A stretch of DNA of 8,105 nt, from positions 1 through 8,105 of the forward strand of contig SXZN01000278.1 of NCBI GenBank assembly GCA_005787865.1, given 5' to 3'. Below the pieces are notes generated by a model that searched no databases, was not told the origin of the DNA, and saw only the letters and a list, made by a program, of their open reading frames with translations. Made by a program: the position numbers and the translations under genes. Origin of the DNA: Opitutaceae bacterium. GTDB taxonomy: Bacteria > Verrucomicrobiota > Verrucomicrobiia > Opitutales > Opitutaceae. Of this stretch, positions 1 through 4,214 are shown in pieces. Position 1 is the stretch's first letter. The number at the start of each line of letters is the position of its first letter.

Positions 1-1
1 A

Positions 2-421
2 GCCCTAAAATATCCCGGCATCACGATCCGCGATGTTTATTATCATAAAGAAACCGCCCAAGATGCCGCCGCCAAAGTTGAGCAAGTGATGCAAGCCAAC
101 CCCGATGTCACCGGCTGGGCCATGATCGGTGGCTGGCCACTCTTTACCGACAACGCCCTCAAGTGGCAGCCCGGCACCGTGCAATGCGTCTCCGTTGATG
201 CCCTCCCCGCCCAGCTTGCCTACATTCGCAGCGGCCACGTGCCCGTGCTGCTCGCCCAGCAATGCTACGAATGGGGTCATCGCACCGTTGAGTTGCTGAT
301 CGAAAAAATCGTCTTCAAGAAAAACCCACCAGCCGTGAAAGAGGTCAGCGCGCTCATCCCGGTGACCAAAGAAAACGTGGATGCCTTCGGCAAAAACTGG
401 GATAAGTGGATGCCGAAGTAA
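2..421 (+). CDS. Sugar ABC transporter substrate-binding protein, C-terminal part (partial)
   Basis: This is the last 139 codons of a periplasmic sugar-binding protein of the Peripla_BP_4 / CUT2 type; the 5' end lies outside the window. The frame is open from base 2 to the TAA at 419-421. The visible part begins ALKYPGITIRDVYY and contains VMQANPDVTGWAMIGGWPLF, the segment that in this family follows the DNA-helicase-like 'count the target' helix, then PGTVQCVSVDALPAQLAYI and a C-terminal lobe with YEWGHRTVELLIEKI. Family members bind a monosaccharide in the periplasm and deliver it to a membrane permease. The following sugar ATPase on the same strand supports the assignment. The actual sugar cannot be told from this fragment. 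The operon link to the ATPase at 924 is interrupted by a GxxExxY cassette. Confidence 0.85.
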   Translation, partial: ALKYPGITIRDVYYHKETAQDAAAKVEQVMQANPDVTGWAMIGGWPLFTDNALKWQPGTVQCVSVDALPAQLAYIRSGHVPVLLAQQCYEWGHRTVELLIEKIVFKKNPPAVKEVSALIPVTKENVDAFGKNWDKWMPK

Positions 422-432
422 AAAGCGGGATT

Positions 433-454
433 GCCGCAAAGGAACGCAAAGATC
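433..454 (+). repeat. Left inverted repeat of the GxxExxY cassette
   Basis: This 22-bp stretch begins GCCGCAAAGG and ends CGCAAAGATC. Its reverse complement matches 888-909 at 20 of 22 positions. It lies between the stop of the sugar-binding gene (421) and the start of the GxxExxY gene (469). Outside it, GCGGGATT resembles the reverse complement of the sequence beyond the right copy, so the similarity may extend a few bases. Confidence 0.7.
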
Positions 455-468
455 ACAGAATTTTGCTG

Positions 469-912
469 ATGAAAACGATCAATGAACTCTGTGACGTGGT
501 CCGTGAGACCTCTTATGCCGTTCATGTCTATCATGGGCATGGACACCTCGAGAAAGTTTATGAAAACGTATTGGCCCACCGTTTGCGCAAGCTTGGTTAC
601 GACGTGAAGCAACAGTTTCCTATTCAGGTTCGGGATGAAGACGGCACGCCGATTGGCGACTATTTGGCAGACCTAATGATCGATAATTCCCTGATCCTTG
701 AGTTAAAGGCGGCCAAAACCCTAGCGGATGAGCATCTCGCCCAATTGCTCGGCTACCTTAAATCCACGCGCATAGAACACGGCATGCTGATCAATTTTGG
801 CTCTTACAAGTTCCAGGTAAGGAAATATGCTCTGAGCCAGACAACGCGGTCGAGTAACTCCGGCGGCATAGCGGCTCTTGTCTCTACGATCTTTGCGCTC
901 TTTTGCGGCTAA
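469..912 (+). CDS. GxxExxY protein, PD-(D/E)XK nuclease-like
   Basis: A 147-aa protein of the GxxExxY family (PDDEXK_3 type). The name-giving motif is visible as G25-x-x-E28-x-x-Y31 in GHGHLEKVYENVL. The nuclease-like core follows as GDYLADLMI (D64, D68), then LILELKAAKTL with E78-x-K80, matching the D-Xn-E-x-K arrangement, and then HLAQLLGYLKSTRIEHGMLINFG. Family members are small and usually stand alone, and their biochemical role is not settled. I chose ATG 469 because family proteins start about this far before the motif; an upstream ATG at 406 would overlap the previous gene and translate one of the flanking repeats. The last eight codons (TIFALFCG) are encoded by the right inverted repeat. 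The gene separates a sugar-binding protein from its ATPase, so it is probably an insertion without a role in transport. Confidence 0.85.
   Translation: MKTINELCDVVRETSYAVHVYHGHGHLEKVYENVLAHRLRKLGYDVKQQFPIQVRDEDGTPIGDYLADLMIDNSLILELKAAKTLADEHLAQLLGYLKSTRIEHGMLINFGSYKFQVRKYALSQTTRSSNSGGIAALVSTIFALFCG
888..909 (-). repeat. Right inverted repeat of the GxxExxY cassette
   Basis: This 22-bp stretch starts GATCTTTGCG and ends TTTGCGGC. It is the inverted partner of 433-454 with two mismatches. It overlaps the end of the GxxExxY reading frame and ends 14 bp before the ATPase start, so the insertion may have replaced the ATPase's original upstream region. GCGGG occurs outside both copies (425-429 and 915-919) and could be a 5-bp target duplication, though it is short and GC-rich enough to be chance. 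Confidence 0.7.
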
Positions 913-923
913 TCGCGGGCCCC

Positions 924-2414
924 ATGCCTTTTCTTGAATTCAGCGGGATCACCAAACGCTTCCCCGGCGTGCTTGCGCTCGACGGGGTGAGTTTCTCCGT
1001 GGAGCGCGGGACCTGCCACGCCCTCATTGGAGAGAATGGCGCGGGCAAAAGCACGCTGGGGAAAATTCTCGCTGGAGTGCACACGGCTGACAGCGGAGAA
1101 TTAAAAATGGCTGGACGCATTATCCAGCCAACTACTCCGCTCGTCGCTCGCGAACTGGGGATCGCCATGGTCCATCAGGAACTCGCCTTTTGCCCGAACC
1201 TCTCCGTGGCAGAAAATCTCTGCCTCGGTGATCTCCCCCGCCGCGCGGGTTTTGTAAATCACCCCGAACTTCGCGCCCGCGCGCGCGCTATGCTGGCCAC
1301 CATCGGAGCCGATATCGACCCCGATACCATCATCGGCACGCTCTCCACCGGCCGGGAACAACTCGTGCAGATCGCCGCCGCGGTTGGCACCGGAGCCAAA
1401 GTAATCGTGATGGACGAGCCGTCTAGCTCGCTCTCCGCCACCGAAACCGCAGAACTTTTTCGCCTCGTGCGCGAACTGAAAGCTCGCGGCATCACGCTGA
1501 TCTACGTCTCCCACCGAATTGAAGAGCTTTTCGCTATTTGTGACAACATCACCGTCCTACGTGATGGTCACCATGTTGCCACCGAATCAATCGCCAGCAC
1601 GACGCCGCACCGAGTGGTGACGCAAATGATCGGCCGCGAATTACTCCTGGCGACGCCCAACCACCTGACGCGCCCACTCGGCGACGAATGCCTCCGCGTC
1701 ACTGCGCTCAGCTCACCCCGCAAATTCTCTAACATTAATCTCTCTGTGCGGGCCGGAGAGATCGTCGGCATCGCGGGCATTGTCGGCGCAGGCCGCAGCG
1801 AAGTCGTCGAAGCTATTTTCGGACTCGATCCCGCCGCCACCGGCAGCTTGGCCGTTAAAGGGAAATTACTTCCGCTCGGCTCACTCGCGACCGCGCTCGC
1901 CGCCGGCGTTGGTCTCGTCCCCGAAGATCGCAAACGCCAAGGACTCGTCCTCGGACTGAACTGTCGCGAAAATACCTGCCTCGCCGCCCTCCCCGCCCTG
2001 ACCACCTTCGGTTGGGTGCGGCGCGCTGCTGAGCAAACTCTCGCGGAACGTTACACCAAGCGACTGCGCGTCAAAGCGCCCTCCCTCGAAACCATCACCG
2101 CTGGTTTAAGCGGCGGCAATCAACAGAAGATCGCTTTAGCCAAGTGGCTCGCGCGTTCCTGCGACGTGCTGCTGATCGATGAACCAACTCGGGGCGTGGA
2201 CGTCGGCGCGAAGGCTGAAATTTATCAATTGCTCGATGAGCTCGCCAGCGAAGGCAAAGCGCTCCTCGTGGTTTCATCTGAACTCCCCGAATTAATTGGG
2301 CTCTGCCGCCGGATCCTCGTGATGCGCGAAGGTGGTATCGCCGGCGAAGTTGGTCGCGGTGATTTCAGTGAAGCTACGCTGATGAGGCTGATGGCCGGAG
2401 TTGCAGCTGCGTAG
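924..2414 (+). CDS. CUT2-family sugar ABC transporter ATP-binding protein
   Basis: A 496-aa double-ATPase subunit of the RbsA/MglA/XylG type, which powers import of a monosaccharide through an inner-membrane permease. First domain: Walker A GENGAGKST (36-44), signature LSTGREQ (140-146), Walker B VIVMDEP (160-166), switch histidine H197 in YVSHRIEEL. Second domain: degenerate Walker A GIVGAGRS (285-292, Arg for Lys), signature LSGGNQQK (from 395), Walker B VLLIDEP (415-421), and Ser replacing the switch His in SSELPEL. The degenerate second site is normal for this family, so the protein should be functional. Start ATG 924 fits the family N-terminus (MPFLEFSGITKRFPGV); an in-frame TTG at 903 lies inside the inverted repeat and is unlikely. 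No Shine-Dalgarno is visible. The C-terminal MAGVAAA and the stop are encoded in the first partial unit of a 36-bp repeat. No permease follows. Confidence 0.95.
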   Translation: MPFLEFSGITKRFPGVLALDGVSFSVERGTCHALIGENGAGKSTLGKILAGVHTADSGELKMAGRIIQPTTPLVARELGIAMVHQELAFCPNLSVAENLCLGDLPRRAGFVNHPELRARARAMLATIGADIDPDTIIGTLSTGREQLVQIAAAVGTGAKVIVMDEPSSSLSATETAELFRLVRELKARGITLIYVSHRIEELFAICDNITVLRDGHHVATESIASTTPHRVVTQMIGRELLLATPNHLTRPLGDECLRVTALSSPRKFSNINLSVRAGEIVGIAGIVGAGRSEVVEAIFGLDPAATGSLAVKGKLLPLGSLATALAAGVGLVPEDRKRQGLVLGLNCRENTCLAALPALTTFGWVRRAAEQTLAERYTKRLRVKAPSLETITAGLSGGNQQKIALAKWLARSCDVLLIDEPTRGVDVGAKAEIYQLLDELASEGKALLVVSSELPELIGLCRRILVMREGGIAGEVGRGDFSEATLMRLMAGVAAA

Positions 2415-2521
2415 CAGGTGCGTTCCGGGCCGAAGTTGCGGCGGCGTAAGCAGGTGCGATCCGGGCCGGAATTGCAGCTGCGTAAGCAAATGCGTTCCGC
2501 GCGGGAGTTGTCGCAGCTTAA
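2392..2521. repeat. 36-bp tandem repeat, about 3.6 units
   Basis: Three adjacent 36-bp units lie at 2414-2449, 2450-2485 and 2486-2521, each starting GCAGGTGCG or GCAAATGCG and ending GTAA or TTAA. A partial unit (2392-2413) forms the end of the ATPase gene. Units differ by scattered substitutions and the third is the most diverged. Each has a near-palindromic TTCCGGGCCGAA-like part and a GCAGCTGC-like part. There are no spacers, so it is not a CRISPR array. A stop codon recurs once per unit in the ATPase frame. The array fills most of the gap between two convergent genes. Confidence 0.85.
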
Positions 2522-2562
2522 CTGGCACTCGCGCAATTCAGCACGCGAATCTAGCGCGGCGC

Positions 2563-3468
2563 TTACACAAACAACCCGCGCAATTTCTCCGAGGTCGGCG
2601 CGGCCTTTGCGGTCGTCAGCACCCACGTCTCACGGTGAGCGAGCACCTGCCCAGGTTTGACGGTAACGACGGGCCCCATCGTCTCCATCTCAACCATAAA
2701 ATTAGCCGGGCCAACATAGAGGGCAATATTGGTGCCCATCGGGTAATTGCCGGCCGCTTGATAATCGACCTGCTTGGCAAAAACGAGGCGTTGGGCGGGA
2801 TCATGCAGGGCGATGATGCCTGCATCCGCACGAATCATGCGTTTATTTTCGCGCCCAGCTGGATGCAGCACAAAGGCGTCTTGGGTAAATTGAAATTGCG
2901 GATCATCAAAACCCACGCCGCCATGCCCGCCACCCCAAGTGCGAAAACCAACCATCGTGGCGCTGTCCCACGACGAACCATCCCCGAGCGGAACTAAATA
3001 GCGCGTCTCCTTGGTCGGCACGGTGCAAGTGATCGCCCACAAACCGCCGCTCCACAGCATCTCGCTTTCGTTGCGCACAAAATGATCGACCGCGATACAG
3101 TCGGACTCAAGTAACGTGATTTTAAAGCCACGCTGAATACGCTGCACTGGATCAATCGCTCCCGTTAAAGTAATGCTCCGAGCATGGGTCTCCACTTCGC
3201 AGGGCTGATTGTCGGCCGCGTAAGTCTCTTCGGCTTCATCCGCTCCGGGCCGCGTCGCCCACAGCCGATGGCCACCGAGCAAATCCCATTTGCCGCGGCG
3301 ATGTTTACCTGGAGCCCAGTACAGTAAATTATCGCCGTCAGGTCGGCCAAAAAAAGCCACTCGCGGCCCGCGCGCCGTAATCGCCACGAGCCGCAGGGCG
3401 GTGGTGCGCAACTCGATCGCCTCAAGCCCCTCAAAGTTAATTCGCTTAATGGTCAGGCCAGATTTCAT
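2563..3468 (-). CDS. DUF4380 / galactose-mutarotase-like protein
   Basis: A 301-aa protein resembling the DUF4380 and aldose-epimerase-like families, which adopt the galactose mutarotase beta-sandwich fold and bind carbohydrates. Visible features are an N-terminal beta-rich segment with TARGPRVAFFG (31-41), GDNLLYW (45-51), the family-like GGHRLWATRPGADEAEETYA (65-84), and a C-terminal segment with GNYPMGTNIALYVGP. There is no signal peptide, so it should act in the cytoplasm. Whether it has epimerase activity is unknown; I see GGHRLW and nearby acidic residues but cannot name catalytic residues. It is convergent with the ATPase gene, so it is a separate transcription unit, though a sugar-related role would suit the neighbourhood. 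A TATAAT -10 box lies just upstream of ATG 3468. Confidence 0.7.
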   Translation of the reverse strand: MKSGLTIKRINFEGLEAIELRTTALRLVAITARGPRVAFFGRPDGDNLLYWAPGKHRRGKWDLLGGHRLWATRPGADEAEETYAADNQPCEVETHARSITLTGAIDPVQRIQRGFKITLLESDCIAVDHFVRNESEMLWSGGLWAITCTVPTKETRYLVPLGDGSSWDSATMVGFRTWGGGHGGVGFDDPQFQFTQDAFVLHPAGRENKRMIRADAGIIALHDPAQRLVFAKQVDYQAAGNYPMGTNIALYVGPANFMVEMETMGPVVTVKPGQVLAHRETWVLTTAKAAPTSEKLRGLFV

Positions 3469-3484
3469 GGATAAATGTTAACTC

Positions 3485-3514
3485 ATTATAAACGAACGCA
3501 TCCGCACAGGTAAA
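3485..3514 (-). promoter_or_regulatory. Putative sigma70-type promoter of the mutarotase-like gene
   Basis: On the minus strand, TTTACC (3509-3514) is followed after 18 bp by a perfect TATAAT (3485-3490), 17 bp before the ATG at 3468. The -35 box matches the consensus at four of six positions. The implied leader is very short (about 10 nt), and no Shine-Dalgarno is visible before the start codon. Confidence 0.5.
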
Positions 3515-3569
3515 CAGGTATTCAGCCACTGGCCCGAGCCGCAGGGCGCTCACTTTTATTATCTCAACG

Positions 3570-3593
3570 ATTACGTAGGAAATTACGTATTTC
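3570..3593. promoter_or_regulatory. Possible operator: repeated ATTACGTA
   Basis: ATTACGTA occurs at 3570-3577 and again at 3582-3589. The second copy sits inside GAAATTACGTATTTC (3579-3593), an inverted repeat with 5-bp arms. It lies about 55 bp upstream of the putative -35 box of the mutarotase-like gene. A regulator site is inference only. The rest of the 3469-3673 intergenic stretch shows no gene or RNA I can support. Confidence 0.25.
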
Positions 3594-3673
3594 GTTACCC
3601 CAGATTCCCCACGCTTTCCCTGGATTACATTTCCCAAACGCCCGATTTTGGCTGTTGTAACCCGTTAAACAAT

Positions 3674-3701
3674 AAAGCCCTCCCGCGAGCGGGAGGGCTT
3701 T
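3674..3701 (-). terminator. Rho-independent terminator beyond the tRNA remnant
   Basis: A 12-bp perfect stem (AAAGCCCTCCCG, 3674-3685, paired with 3690-3701) closes a CGAG tetraloop. On the minus strand it is followed by TTTATTGTTT, so it should end transcription coming from the tRNA/GIY-YIG side. It lies a few bases past the tRNA 3'-end copy, in the same relative place as the terminator at 4025-4053 lies past the intact tRNA. The two hairpins share no sequence. Confidence 0.8.
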
Positions 3702-3702
3702 G

Positions 3703-3736
3703 AAATTGGGTGCAGAGCTTGGATTTGAACCAAGGA
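3703..3736 (-). repeat. Duplicate of the tRNA-fMet 3' end (direct repeat, distal copy)
   Basis: These 34 bp are identical to 4057-4090. Read on the minus strand, they contain the whole T arm (CTTGG TTCAAAT CCAAG), the 3' strand of the acceptor stem (CTCTGCA), C73, the encoded CCA and the following AATTT. No 5' half, D arm or normal anticodon stem accompanies this copy, so it cannot be a working tRNA gene. It marks the far end of the GIY-YIG element. Confidence 0.9.
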
Positions 3737-3753
3737 TCCCGCGGCCGCGGGAT
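3736..3753. repeat. 18-bp perfect palindrome ending the GIY-YIG gene
   Basis: ATCCCGCGGCCGCGGGAT is a perfect 18-bp palindrome. Its right edge is the last base of the GIY-YIG stop codon and its left edge joins the tRNA 3'-end copy. In RNA it would form a GC hairpin in place of the anticodon stem and variable region. Just upstream on the minus strand is CTCATAA, identical to the anticodon loop of tRNA-fMet, and this supplies the stop codon TAA. Confidence 0.85.
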
Positions 3754-4010
3754 TATGAGGCATACTCTTTCATTAGGGTATTCAGGCCATCGCCACCCTT
3801 TTGTCGCTTCATGATGTTCTCAAGACAGCGTGCATCGCCCAGCGAGATCGACTGGCTCGTCCAGATTAGATCCCATGGTCGATACTTAGAGGTCCATTTG
3901 CTTGAACCTGCATTGTGTTGGGTCACACGGATCGCGACATTCTTAGTGACGCCTATATAGAGGCGGTCCGTCAGATTTTTTAGGACGTACACTTGGTATT
4001 GGAGGTTCAT
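3753..4010 (-). CDS. Small GIY-YIG nuclease domain protein
   Basis: An 85-aa protein that is essentially one GIY-YIG domain. The motif appears as Y8-V-L ... Y18-I-G20 (YQVYVL, RLYIGVT). The catalytic Arg is R28 and a conserved His is H32 (IRVTQHNAG), followed by SSKWTSKYRPWDL and then the metal-binding Glu E64 in DARCLENIMKRQKGG. All expected active-site residues are present. Single-domain relatives are common in bacteria and of mostly unknown role; others of the fold act in repair, restriction and homing. I chose ATG 4010 (MNLQYQVYVL); the ATG at 4046 lies inside a terminator hairpin and adds 12 residues unlike the family. No Shine-Dalgarno or clear promoter is visible, so expression may depend on read-through from tRNA-fMet. 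The gene lies exactly between two copies of the tRNA 3' end, which suggests that it is carried by, or drives, that element. Confidence 0.88.
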   Translation of the reverse strand: MNLQYQVYVLKNLTDRLYIGVTKNVAIRVTQHNAGSSKWTSKYRPWDLIWTSQSISLGDARCLENIMKRQKGGDGLNTLMKEYAS

Positions 4011-4024
4011 CGCCGAAAAACAAA

Positions 4025-4053
4025 AAGTCCGGTAGCTGGTGGCCACCGGACTT
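4025..4053 (-). terminator. Rho-independent terminator of tRNA-fMet
   Basis: A 9-bp stem (AAGTCCGGT 4025-4033 with 4045-4053) encloses an 11-nt loop. On the minus strand it is followed by a T-rich run, TTTTTGTTTTT. It starts 8 bp after the tRNA CCA and ends just before the GIY-YIG start codon, so only read-through transcripts would reach that gene. Confidence 0.8.
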
Positions 4054-4056
4054 ATT

Positions 4057-4137
<81 letters not shown>

Positions 4138-4150
4138 TCAAGAGAGGGGC

Positions 4151-4179
4151 AACGTGCTAATGTACCTCTGGGCTGTCAA
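4151..4179 (-). promoter_or_regulatory. Putative tRNA-fMet promoter
   Basis: On the minus strand a perfect TTGACA -35 box (4174-4179) lies upstream of the tRNA. At 17-bp spacing the -10 position reads CACGTT (4151-4156), a poor match, so only the -35 box is convincing. The position would give a leader of a few bases before the tRNA. The remaining sequence up to the next gene (4180-4214) shows no clear terminator for that gene. Confidence 0.4.
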
Positions 4180-4214
4180 GCGGGCTTTTTTATGTCCATC
4201 AGCTAAACCACCCA

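Noticed and set aside
5..439. Minus-strand open frame opposite the sugar-binding gene
   Set aside because: It is a shadow of the real + strand frame, which has clear family motifs.
2414..2521. CRISPR array
   Set aside because: The 36-bp units are directly adjacent, with no spacers, and no cas genes are visible.
2401..2997. + strand open frames across the repeats and the mutarotase-like gene
   Set aside because: They read the 36-bp repeats and then antisense of a convincing gene; the Arg/Cys-rich product matches no family I know.
3703..3762. A second complete tRNA gene
   Set aside because: Only the T arm and acceptor 3' strand are present; there is no D arm, 5' acceptor strand or paired anticodon stem.
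3700..3960. Open frame on the + strand reading GFEPRIPRPRDYE
   Set aside because: It is antisense to the tRNA remnant, the palindrome and the GIY-YIG gene, with no coding sign of its own.
4011..4046. Upstream start for the GIY-YIG gene at ATG 4046
   Set aside because: This ATG and the next codons form a terminator hairpin, and the added residues do not resemble the family.
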